Position numbers and translations under genes: made by a program
Shown here: positions 22,705-34,300 of the stretch, in pieces
Layout of the letters: every line of letters starts with the position of its first letter
Position numbering within the stretch: position 1 is the first letter of the stretch
Notes under the pieces: model-generated
Databases searched by the model: none
Seen by the model: only the letters and a program-made list of their open reading frames with translations
Told to the model about the DNA's origin: nothing
Origin: Cryptomeria japonica
Taxonomy: Eukaryota > Streptophyta > Pinopsida > Cupressales > Cupressaceae
DNA: 64,000 nucleotides
NCBI RefSeq assembly: GCF_030272615.1
Contig: NC_081411.1
Coordinates: 153,875,971-153,939,970 of the forward strand
Reading direction: 5' to 3'

Positions 22705-23859
22705 ATTTCATCAATTGAGATGTAAAGACATCTACTGAGATCTTCAGAATTCATTGAAGGCATTGTCTACTAAGTCCTCTAGTACTTTTGTATTCAAATC
22801 TTGGACATCTTCCCTCTGAATCAACCTACTTGTATATTGTGTTTTTGTCCACCAACTATTAAGAACAAGCCTATTCTTTTCACATATTTCCATAGATACA
22901 ACACAACTTAAATGTATCCCAAGTCGATGCAAAGCAACCTCTGCTCCATCAATACTAGAAAATAGAGAAAGAATTTTAATGCCATCAGGATAAAATGCGT
23001 TCAAGACAAATAAATGGTATGCAACTGTATCTATTTGGAATGCATTACCCAAACAATGCAATCGATCAGTCGCACAAGAAGTTCCACGAGTGTGATCTTT
23101 TTTACATCCTAATATAATTTATATCTCGTCAACCTCTAGAGGAGCCACCTGACCTGGCCCACCCAAACCAAGTTCCATTCTTCGTACTTTTCAAGAATGT
23201 ATTTATGTTCACCATCTTGCAGTTTCCCTCGTGAATTTTCAATTATAGTATAGAGTTCTTCACGAAGGACACTACCACATCATCTAGAGTCTATGCAATT
23301 CAATTTTTTCTTTGATCCCATGGAGGCCAATAGTCCTTTGTCTGAGGAAGTGCTTCCTGAATAGTCATGGGGGTGAGAGGTAATTCTTGAAATCGCCCTT
23401 CTATTGGGAGATTGTGTACATAACCACATGGTCTTCTGGAAGCTGAAAAGTACTTCGATTCCACCAACTCTGGTTCCACACTATAGAAATTTTTCGATAT
23501 TGTCTTCCAAATATCCTTTAGTGCAAAAGCATAATTCTCATAATAGAAAAAAGGTGGCCCTTGCATGAACACATTGATTTCCTCCAAGCATGGCTCAATA
23601 GGTTTCCCCGGAACTCCAAAATCAATTAGTCCCTTCGGACATAAATTATAGACCACATCATACACTCTAGACATTGTTTGTTTGTATTGCATACTCTCTA
23701 TGAATTTATCACCCTTTAACACTTTCCTCTGCTTTTCTCCAATTGCTCTCTTATGGGCAGCTGATGAGCTTGTTTCCATGTCATTCAAGATAATGCCTGC
23801 TTGCTTTCTTTTATGAAATTTACTTGCACACGACTCTTCAGCTTGTATATTCTGCTTCT
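22705..23859 (-). pseudogene. DRM-type DNA methyltransferase fragment, right arm of the inverted repeat
   Basis: The better preserved arm. 23300-23788 is open for 162 residues on the minus strand and covers SRVYDVVYNLCPKGLIDFG, FFYYENYAFALKDIWKTISK, SKYFSASRRPCGYVHNLPIE and YWPPWDQRK. 22744-23061 is open for 105 residues from LGNAFQIDTVAYHLFVLNAF through ILSLFSSIDGAEVALHRLGI to EDLVDNAFNEF. A one-base shift in an A run near 23300 and two or three stops separate the parts. Motif I is F-S-S-I-D-G, again lacking the conserved glycines. The catalytic Pro-Cys motif is absent because the arm ends first. It cannot be an active methyltransferase. Its ending at the same gene position as the left arm shows one fragment was duplicated in inverse. 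Confidence 0.9.
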
Positions 23860-24589
23860 ACACAAATATAAATTATAATTCAAGCTCAGATGATTAAATA
23901 AAATAAGCATCTGTAAAGAAAAGATTTAGTCATTGGATGTTGCATATTATCTGATAGAAAGATCCTAGATCCAATTCTTGGAGAAAGGAAACATCATTGA
24001 TAATCTTTTTTTCAAATAAGACAATCAAATAAATTAAAAATGTTTTATGTAATTTTTAAAAGTAGAACTCATGCAATGCTTTCTGCATTATGAATGAACG
24101 AAGACATAAAGGTAATCCATAAATTGTGCCAAGCTAGTGCACTTGAATAATCGTTGCATACGTGGAATAATGGGAATATAGCGAAGAACCTTGCGAGGAA
24201 CCCTTTTTGTTATTTGATATGTTCGATATCTACTGATATGACATTCAGAGCATTCAAGGTATCTTTGTGTTCATGTCAACTTTTCTTCCTGTTTGGGCTC
24301 CCACATTGTGAAAATGAGTTTAATTTCTAAAAAAAAGTTGTGTGTAAACCCTTATACATCTACTGCACTACCAAAGAAGCCACAAAAATGGCAATAATCT
24401 GAACCACGTGAAGAATCATGCATATGAAGGGCAGTCCCAAAGATTCAATGAGCAACAAATATTATAATCCAAATAGAAGTATTATAGCAGCAAATGTTAC
24501 AATCAAAATATAAGTTTTATAGCATCCAAACATAGAGATTAAAAGCTCATGCCTAATGGAAAGGTATGAAGTGCTACAAACAACAAGGG

Positions 24590-25640
24590 TGGAAAGAAAA
24601 TTTTTAGAGATGAAGAAAACACATGCTTAGAGGGATTTCATTGACACCAAGGAGTAGATATTTTTTCTTGACCTTGAATTCCTATGAATGCATGCAAACC
24701 ATTGCCAATGATAAAATTAAAGATATAGGTTTCTATAAAGAACCAATAATGGAGAATATGATATTCTTAGGAACACAAGAATATAAGCATGAATCTCAAA
24801 GTAGTCACAACATCAAAAGACATTCCAATGATATGTTTTGAGATCTCTTTTTGGCAAATAAATTATCAAAGGGTGATAGTTGAGATTTAGGAGAAAGTGG
24901 AGCCAATCAAAAGAAGTTAAATTTGCAGATGATATTGCCATGTTTCCTACCTTAGACAAGAATAATATGATCAACTTGATTATAGATTAGATTTCTTTTG
25001 TAATGCATTTGGATCAAATATTTCTCAGCCTAAATCTACTTTACTAGGATCAACTATTGACCGTCCTGATTGATTGAGTCAATTTGGTTGGCAATGGGGA
25101 GGGCCTAGTAAAATTGTAAGGTACCCAGGTATACCATTCTCAATGTCCCCCTCGTTACCTAAGATGTGGGAATGGATGTATGCTAAGATAGAAAGAAAAA
25201 TCAATGGTTGGAATATGAACTTTCTATCATTGGTACGTAGAGTCCAAGAGTGTGAAAAAAACTTATCCTTTTACACCATTTATTATGCATCTATGTGGTT
25301 CCTTGCTAGTTATCAAGTAGATAAGGTGAAAAAAGTTATTAGGCAATTTTGTGGTTAGATGGAAGAGGTAAGAAAAGGATGCATGTTGATAAATGGAAAT
25401 GGTGTTTCTTGAGTAATGATTATTGAATAGGTATCATTTACATTGAAGATGTCAACAGGAAGTTTCATGAAGATATTGGATGAAGGTTCCTCTTCAATAT
25501 ATAAAGAAGACATTTAGGATGGTGCCTATGTTGAAAAAAAATATTAGCTAAGTTCGGATTATGACAATCATATATGTATGTATTATTTCAATGTACCTAT
25601 TATTGGGATAGACCCAAATGTGATGTGGGAAAGGCAATTC
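24590..25640 (+). pseudogene. LINE reverse-transcriptase remnant
   Basis: The plus strand near 24915 reads KFADDIAMF, the F-A-D-D box of the polymerase active site. From about 25074 a 94-residue frame follows (QFGWQWGGPSKIVRYPGIPF, AKIERKINGWNMNFLSL, SFYTIYYASMWFLASYQ), the usual sequence after the active site in plant LINEs. Stops and frameshifts occur throughout. The endonuclease is not attached. The copy lies inside the presumed CACTA element. Confidence 0.68.
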
Positions 25641-27240
25641 AATGTATGATAAGGTTGGGCCCAAAATGTAATGTGCTAAGGCATTGGGCTGGACCCAAAT
25701 GTCCAACGTGGTAAATGTCAATACAATATAACAATTGTATGTGGGAAAAGCGGGTCAATAGAACTTAATATGTGAAAAATGTTCCAAAATACCTGTCCAC
25801 ACACACACACAGGACTTCTTGGTGCAAGCTATGGAGTAATGAAGTATTACTCAGCCTCCCAAGGTTGGTCTCATGGTTCTCTATCTTACAATGTCCCTCA
25901 AACCAATGTTTTTGCTCTCAGATCACTGAGCAAAATGGTTTAGGGATGGCAAATGCAAGAACGAGGGATGCTTTGATAGATTTTAGTATGAGATGCATCC
26001 TAAGCTATGCATGATTCTAGAAATGCAATAAACTAGATTATAAGATGACAAGGTTAGTATAAATACTATCCTAACATGATATATATTAGTCTATGATTGA
26101 GCTAAATGATAAAGAAAGTATTCTAAACATGCATATTTAGACTAATTCCTAGTTAAAAGAGAGGCTAAAATGATGAGCATAAAAATGATATGAAAGCTTG
26201 GATGTATTTGAGCATAAGTATGATACTACAAACTTGGATTGATCTCCAAAAATGGAGGAATGAGAGCTCTATTTATAGCAAAAATAGGGCAATGGATGGT
26301 CAGGATTGAAAGAGTTGATCAAGGGTTGAGTTTGAAAGTTGGGGATCCATGTTTGCAATTTGCACCAATGAAATGGTGACAAGTGTCAACATAGGGCTGG
26401 GTTGAGAGAAGGGGTAGGAGACATTAAAGGCCTAAGAAGACCTTATGGTTATCTAGAAGGTAAGGGTCAAGTCTAAATTAAGATTACCCACTGGATTAAG
26501 AGTTAATCCAAGGATAAACCTTTGTGCAAATGATTAAGAGATAATCATGGTCAAAGCATTAAATGCTTGATGAGACCTTTGGGTTGGATGAAGGTTGAGT
26601 TAAAAGAAATTCTTTAACCATGTAAGAGGGTTTGAGTTAACCATTAATGGTTATTGAAGACTTTGGGGGAATTTAGTGGTTGACGGTTTGAAGCCTTTAA
26701 TGGTTATCAAAGACTTTGAGGAATTAAGTGGTTGAAGGCTTGAAGCCTTTAATGGTTATCAAAGACTTTAAGGGTTTGAGAAGTGACTTCCCTTTGTTTA
26801 GGGATGTGACAAAGTTTAGAAGATGGGTTAGGTTAATTTAGAAGTGATTAGAAGGGTCTAGAAGAAATTAGGAATAGGATTTAGGATGCAAGTGGGAGAT
26901 GTAGGAAAATGCAAGTGGATGGAGGGATTATAGGATTTAATTGAATTAAATGATTTAATTCAACTTGGTTGTAATTTGGGGAAATTAAATAAATTAGATT
27001 TATTTAATTTAGGATAAACTATTTAATTAAATTTGAATTTAATTAAAAGTGGATAGGGAGGGGATTTAATTGAATAAAATGATTTATTCATTAAATGGAT
27101 ATAGTGAATTTAATCGAGTAACTTACTTAATTAAATAGTGGAATGTGGATAATTTAATTAAATTGGATTTAATTAAATAGAGAAATGAACATAAAATATT
27201 CATTTAGGAATATGGTCATTTTTATACGTCTAGAACAATA
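25620..27240 (-). mobile_element. LTR remnant, inverted relative of the 10.8-12.6 kb LTR
   Basis: The segment 26270-26800 is the reverse complement of a diverged copy of about 11700-12240, including the TATA word (CTATTTATAG at about 26268), the GGGGATCCATG block and the CTTTAATGGTTATC repeats. 26920-27190 carries the same style of AT palindromes. Precise ends could not be set. Confidence 0.55.
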
Positions 27241-27790
27241 AATTAATAATGTTGCAAGCTGACCTAAGGAGATCTACCGCCAAAAGAAGGATATATATAT
27301 AACAACTTCAAGATGAAGTAAAACACATTTTCATTACTTGCAAAAATGTGATTTGCTCTTCCTATCTCTTCTCTTCTATGTTAGCGATCTACTCTTCTAT
27401 CCTTAGCAAATCTATTGGTCTGCACTTTGTTGAACCTCAAGGACTTATTAAGCAAAGTTGTCAAGGTTCTGTTTCAGCCTATTGAAGCCATCTTCTGTTG
27501 ATCCGCTCCTTTGGTCATCTACTACCGGTTAGGGCTGCATCATCTATCATCTTGGCAACTTGATGTTAGGACAGCAATCATAGATAAGTTTGTCATATTG
27601 TAATTGCCTACCATGGATATAATACATCTTATAGTTTAAGGCTGGGTTTTTCACCCCCAAGAGGGAGGTTTTGCTAGGGTATTGGTGTCTTATGTCTTGT
27701 GTTTCATTATTGTTACTGTTTATTCATAGTCAGATTATAGTCAATTAATTTGTTTAACATCTTAGCACTTCAATTTAATAGCCTATTGAC
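27240..27790 (+). mobile_element. Copia-like LTR fragment (R/U5-like)
   Basis: It contains GGCTGGGTTTTTCACCCCCA followed by GAGGGAGGTTTT and GGTGTCTTATGTCTTGTGTTTC, a layout I associate with the end of plant Copia LTRs. No partner LTR or coding region is attached. Confidence 0.35.
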
Positions 27791-28350
27791 CCCAAGATCT
27801 AAGAAAGATAGGGAATAAATTCGAGGAAGAGTATATGGACTTTTACAATAAATACCAAAAAGAACACCAATATCAATTAAAGAGGGGTGAAGCTATAAGA
27901 CACCTAGAAATGGCTCACCAAAACTTTGATTGCTCTAGTTGAGAGAGTATCTTTGTGCCCCTTGGAAGAGAATTTGATACTTTCCAAATTAGTAGGATTG
28001 AACCTAAGAATAATGACAAATGAAAAGATAAAGAAGCTAATAATGCAGATGGAGATAATGAAGAGAAAGAAGAGAATCCACATAATGATAGTGATAATGA
28101 ATCTTAATAAGCTATTACAATCTATCATTTTTAATATGTTGTCAATAGATGATATAATATTGATGTAATTTGATGTTGACTCGAAGCTCTACACGTTACT
28201 CTTAATCGTATAAACTGATTCTTTTTTTTCTTGTAATTTTAAGGTGGTTTAGCCTGGTTGGGGATTTGATGGAGTAATCAACTTGGTCACTATTATTGTA
28301 ACCTAACTTTGTACTCTGATTTTATTTCAGTAATCGATCTTAAAAAAAAT
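27790..28350 (+). pseudogene. Unrecognised coding remnant and possible LINE tail
   Basis: 27800-28105 reads, with a few stops, as a Gln/Glu/Lys-rich peptide ending in an acidic Asn/Glu/Asp tail. After it, 28210-28350 has GT-rich sequence and ends in an A run, which could be a LINE 3' end. No family can be named. Confidence 0.3.
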
Positions 28351-28890
28351 AAACATATTTCATATAGCAAACACACTACACTCACATACACTCTTATACA
28401 AACCTTGACATGTGTCTTGCTTTAGGATAACCTAGTGTACCACAAGCCAAATAGACATAGACACAAGATGAGGGAGCTAGTATTTGTTTCTACCCTCATT
28501 TCATCACTTATCATCAACCAACTCAACACTATCAATGATTAATTTGAGGTGTAAAGACTCAACAAATTGCTACAAATTCCATTGAGTAAAGGCAACATAG
28601 GTGACAACCACCCTAACAACAAAATTCTTAGACATAAGATTCCTACCTTTTGACCTTTTGCAGTTTGATCTTGCAAGATTTAAAAATTCATATGTGCTAG
28701 TTTTTTTATCATATAAGAATCACATATATGATTTTATCCTTAGGCTAGATAATGGGCATGGTCCAAATTTTAGTTGTTTTTTTTTCAAGGTTGACGATTC
28801 CTAGATCTAATTGTTATCCATTGGTATGATGTCAAAAAATTTGAATTGTGTATCTAAGGTTGTGTACTTAAAGGCATATGTTGAGTGGTT
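28350..28890. other. No gene recognised
   Basis: AT-rich sequence. The open frame at 28601-28804 has no motif. Confidence 0.4.
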
Positions 28891-28899
28891 GGGAGGTTA

Positions 28900-30840
28900 A
28901 AGACCCACATATCAACTATCTACTTTGACATTCTAGGATGGTGTGCACCTACTCTAAAACCTTGTGGGCACTCTTTGTCTGATTTTAACATATACATAAC
29001 ATGTGCCTCTCATATAACCCTATGTTGGCTAGGCCCCACCATAATTAGAAGATCCTAACTACTAAAAACACTAGATTCTCCCCTAAAAGGTTGTTGAGTC
29101 ATAGAAGGCCTAGCTTGATAGCCCTATATTCTCTCATACCTAAAATATCCTTGTGTCGATGATGGTCACATGTGACTACCCTATGGCCCCTACTATGCTC
29201 TAGACCATTGTCCCTAATATTGATACTATTGGGTTTTTCTTTGAAATCCTATAGTAAGTCTAAATTCTCCTCTGAAGGATGGGGAGGCCTATGGACACTT
29301 TAGTCCCTTGATCAAGGTTACAAACTTCTCTCATGCCTCTTGTGTCCTCCCATGTACCTCCTTTTCCATAAGAGACTTTTCCATAGCAACCCTAAAGTCT
29401 ATACCATCCTTCAAAAATCCTTCAACAATCCCTCATTTAAGTCTATCAACTTCTACTCTAACTCCTATTTAGACTCAAATATGTTTTTGATATGATCGTT
29501 ATTATGGTTGTTGTAACTTTAGCTTGATTGATTTCAATTTTGAGACAAATCATAATAGCTTAGATCCTATGAAATGATCCTCACCCAACCATTCAACTAT
29601 CATATTGAAGAAATTTGTATCCTTCATCCACATGTTTTCAAATTTGAATGGACTCTTACATATATTTTTGTCACCCACAAGTTTCAACTAGATGGGTTAG
29701 TGATCTAAGCTAGAACAAGGAAGAATTGATGCTTCCATACAAAAAGGGAAGGATGACAAATCCTTGCAAAAGAGATACCTATAGATCATCTCTATAATGT
29801 TACTAAAGCCCATCCTCCTATTGTTCTAGGTAAATCATTCCTTAAACTAGTCTCAAGAAGATTGTTCCTAGTTACCCAATAAGTGAAGTCTCTTTGGGAC
29901 TGATTAAACCTCAAAATAGCCACCCTCCTGTCCTAAATATGTAGGATAGCATTTAAATATAAATTAAAGATGTAATGAGAAAAGGGTATTGGTAGAGACA
30001 AATCCATACATTTACAAACTATAGAGAATCAGAATAACTCCTAACGCTACACCCTTTCCTATCCTCTCCATAGCTATTGGAGAAGAGCTCCAAAAGATAG
30101 CTAGGCTACTAGATGCCCCTTCAAATTGGATCGCCCCTAGCTTCACATTCTTTGCTTTCTTGGAAAATGTCTTTTCAAACTCAATCCAATGCTTGACCAA
30201 GTGTTGTTTTTTATGGGCATTAAAGCCCCTAAAATTCCTTGATAGGAGCTTCATGCCCACTAGGGAAGTGGGCCACCCTTCTATGATCTCAGTAATAGTA
30301 CTTTTTAAAACTTTCTCTATACTTAACCATCCTTGGTTCTCAATTTATATAACAATTTCCTATCTTTTCATTTTCTCTTTTCTTAATCTAGGATAGATTT
30401 TTTGGAAGGTGTCTATTTAATAGCCATCTTTATCTAGGAACCATCCTCACTATCCTCAATATCTTGCTGTAACAGATTGTCAAACAAAATATTGTGCTCC
30501 TCTACTTATAATCCATCTTCCTCTATAATGTCCTCCCCTAACCTTGGATCATTTAATTGATCATTTTGTAATAAATCCAAACACCCACATGCTATCCTCA
30601 TCAACTAATCATTGATATCCTAAAAAGGGGACCAAAAATTCTCTAGTCTCTCCCTATCTTCTATTGTTGTTTTCTTGTTGATCGGAGTGGTTGTTAGAGT
30701 TCTTAGGATTTAAGTAGTGTGGCATTCTAAGTAGGGATTTAGTATCCTTCCACCTTAGAGGGTTTTCTTGGATATGTTGACACTTGTTCAGATAGAAAAG
30801 AAATTTTATGCTTTTTAGTAACCTCCATGTTTTCATCCTC
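28900..30840 (-). pseudogene. LINE remnant: ORF1 end and endonuclease
   Basis: A minus-strand frame at 30012-30260 starts KLLSRNFRGFNAHKKQHLVK, matching the start of LINE ORF2, where the apurinic-type endonuclease begins (usually S-W-N-x-R-G). About 29600-29720 reads SSLDH-stop-PI followed by PFKFENMWMKDTNFF, the S-D-H-x-P-I catalytic end of that domain with Leu in place of the first residue's neighbour and a stop inside. Upstream, 30300-30840 looks like a Lys-rich ORF1 end. Heavy stops throughout. This endonuclease would nick target DNA for reverse transcription. No reverse transcriptase is on this strand. Confidence 0.6.
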
Positions 30841-31390
30841 TATCGCAATGCTCTTTCCTTTCCCCTTATTCTTCTTTGCATAGCCAACCTCTATCTCCTT
30901 GAGGATGTTCAAGATTTAATTATGGTTCTTCTAATCTATGGGCATTTTTTCAAAAAAAAACACAAATTTCATTGCCAATTCCTACTTCGTCGAAACCAAA
31001 TGTTGAATTATTGTCGGAATTCTGACGAATGCAAGCATTTTTTCAAAAAAAAATCAAATGCAGTCACAATATACCTTCTCCATTAGAAACCTCCATCGGA
31101 ATTTTAGGCCAAATGTATTAGTGTAGCATGTGTGGTTTAAAATGGTGTCTTCTTTGATGCCCTGCAAGTAGAAGAACAAGAGAGAAGTTTTTAGTGGAAA
31201 ATGAGATACTATAATTGTAGGGAGTAACCATTAGAAGGAGGGTAAATTGAAGGAAGGAAAACAATATGAAGAGATAGTGGATGGGATTTGTGAACCTATT
31301 TTTTTATGAATGTGAACAGCAATAAGAAAGGCAAGTTCTTGTTGAGATGCAATCATTTACATTTCTTGCTGACCCTGCAAGACACAAGAG

Positions 31391-34300
31391 TTATAATGCA
31401 TTGCAATGAATGAAAGAAGATATATGGTATGCAAAATCCCATAGATGTTGTGGTTGCAGTACCTGTGATTTATTTTTTTGTAAGTAATTTTCTTTTGTGA
31501 TCTGAGAAAGCTTCAGCAAATGAGCTTCTTCATTCTTTCTTAAAATGGTTGATGCACCACCTTGCAATTTTGAGTACCTCTGGTAAGTGAAAGGCGGGTG
31601 AATGCGGAGGTGATTAATTGATTTTACTCGAGACAGTGTTGTAAATGTAAGACCTTGTTTCTCTATTTTGCCAATGTCAATTTTAGCAAAGTCTAGTGTC
31701 AGACCCTGTGATTTGTGAATAGTAATATACCCCATGCCATCGTTAATGGAATCTGTGTGCAGTTTCCTCTAGTAATTGGTGGAATGGGAACATGTTTTGG
31801 ATTGATAGCATCCCATGGTGGGCCATTGTAATGTTGGAAGAGGACTACAACATATTTAGGTAAATCTGATGGTTTAAAACCTGCATCGTAGACAATCATT
31901 TTGATTTGACCCAAAGCACCATTCACAAGACCAACTTCTATCCATAAATTTTTAATGAGCATGACTTCTTGGTCTATAGAAAGAAGAATTTCAAATGAGA
32001 GTTGTTCATCTTGGTGAGTTTGTTTTTCTTTGTGATGTGAAATGATTGTTGTTGCACGTGCAATGGTTGATTGCAATTGCTTTAACATCCTAATGTTGTG
32101 CGAATTTGAAGATGCATTGGTTGCAAACAAATATTTTTGTTGGTTGAAGTGGGTGTTTTGATCAAGTGTCAAACCATGGGTTTGTTAGGCCCAATATGGA
32201 AAGCTAATGTACTGAGAGGGGAGGGGTGAATCAGTACTTCAAAACTTTTCTTCAATAATAACTTTACTGTTATGCATAAACCGAGTAGTGTAGTAACATA
32301 ATATAAAGCTAAAACAAATAGATAACAATCATACATGATTCACTCCATAACACATATATTTTGGTTATGCAGAAACTCTTGGTTAGAGAGAAAAACTATG
32401 GTGGGGATGGCACCCACAACTTCACTACTGCAATAATAAAGAGTGCTCGGTTAGAGCTACATGTTTAGCTATTTCTGATAGCTTACCCTGTTAGGAGTAA
32501 CAAGATCTGTTAGATCTACCTTGCTAAAGGATTTTACAACACTTAATCTAAATGTTGCATCTGGTTAGAGGCTTTACAATTTATAGACTTGATTAGAGTC
32601 TTTTACCCTATTAAAGGTTTCTCTTACAACTTCAAAATATTACAATAAATCATCACAAATATTTGCAACTTTACATCTGGAATGTTATAGCAGATTCTAT
32701 GTGCTCAGAATAGATTACCTTGCTTATAGCATACATCGGTAACCCATATAGTAACTCGGTAAACCCTTCTGTTTACTCTGTTCTTTGACTATTCTCTGAA
32801 ATCCTTCTCGTTGACCTCTGTGTCTCTGTAACAGTCATAACACTTAGTGCTTTCACATGTCTTGCTTCATATATTTCTATATCTTCCTTTCAGCCATGCT
32901 ACATGTATATTTATGATCTTAATCCATGTTGTATAAATAGATCTCTTATGACAGTGATCTAATTCATTGCTTCGATCTTACAAACATGTTTTATCGAATG
33001 AATAACCATGCAAAATATTTCATTGGTTAGATGACCTCAAAATCATACATAATCTTTAAGTGCAATTTCCAATGTGATAATGGTTAGATGTTCCTCGATC
33101 TTGTAACACGTTTTCATATGTATGTCCAGGTTCAATGAATCTGGTAACATGTTTCACTCGGTGTATATCAACTCAGTGTGTCATCTTTTCTGCTTGGTAG
33201 ACATGGAATGATACTCGGTAGACAGCTCGGTGCATACTATGCTCTGAGACTACTTTCTTCAATAACTGACTAGACTGTTCATACCGACTAAATATTTCGG
33301 TAGAGATAACCGACTAGAGTATATAGAATAACTTTGAACATAAAACTAATGGCAACTTGATAAGTAGTAACAGGGTTGACCGCATCTATAGACTTTCCCA
33401 GTCTGTTTGCAATGGTGTTGTGTTGTGTACATTGAGAAAAATCTCACGGAAGTGCATCTATGAGGGGGATGTACCTTGTTGCCAAAAAAGAAACATCTAA
33501 GGTGACAACATCAATGAAGGAGTGTCATAAAGCGAGTGTTGTTGAGTGGGATGCATACAATGGTTTGTCCATAACTTGGGTAGTTGTACAAGATTACCAA
33601 CCAAGATAATTGAGAGTCCTGCAAATGGTTTGTGCTATCTGGTGGGAAATGCTTGTCGCAATCTGTTATCAAGCTTGATGAGTAATTGTGGCCAAGGAAG
33701 CTCATTTCATCAATCAAAATGTACCGTAAATGTTTGCATTGCTCTTGAAACATTAACAAGGATTGCCCTGTTAAAGGTCGGTATTCTTGAATAGGTATAC
33801 GGAGGGCAGCATGGATTGTGGTAGCTTGGATGTTATATGTGGATACACCTATTGGTGCTAGTACAAGCAATGTGTATTGCTTTGGATCTAAATGGAAATT
33901 TCTTTTTTTGCATATACAATCAATAAGAAATTATTTCCCAGTACCTGTTGTGCCTTGAATAATTAACCGTAATGGTGAGGTATTTAGATTTTGTGCAGTG
34001 TGGGAGGTTATAATATCAAGTGCAATTTTTTTATTTGTTGCAAGCTCAAAGGTATTAGGGGCACTTGAGTATATGTTGCCAAGGGTGTGAACTGATTGGA
34101 TTTTCTCCATTGAAACGAATTGAGAAGCTATTCTATGTAGGAGTTCATTAGGTATGGAATCACTTCAATTAAAGTGAAGGTCATAATCACGTCTCCCAAG
34201 CATTTGAAGAGTAGAAACATCAAAGTTGTTTGAAGCTCCCATTTGTGACAGGAACTCCCATTCATAGAGTTCTTGATCAGTAGATTGTGGAATATCTTGC

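Larger units (their letters stand above)
21524..23859. repeat. Large inverted repeat of DRM fragments
   Basis: The two arms (21524-22679 and 22705-23859, about 1155 bp each) are reverse complements at roughly 93-95% identity by eye over sampled segments, separated by a loop of about 25 bp (22680-22704). Arm length, near-equal ends and the tiny loop make a long RNA hairpin likely if it is transcribed. Indels and stops differ between arms, so they diverged after the duplication. Confidence 0.93.
21183..31123. mobile_element. Probable CACTA (En/Spm-type) element with nested debris
   Basis: The left end starts CACTACTAGTACATT and the right end, read inward on the minus strand, starts CACTAATACATT. 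Both continue into a GATGG-containing segment (AATTTTCGATGG and AAATTCCGATGG). Both ends then carry short subterminal motifs of the kind CGTCGGAATTCCGAC, in several copies on the left and at least one on the right. CACTA ends and clustered subterminal repeats bind the transposase in this superfamily. The flanking triplets are TTG and TAG, so the expected 3-bp duplication matches at only two positions. No transposase gene is visible. The interior holds the DRM inverted repeat, LINE fragments and LTR fragments. Confidence 0.45.
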
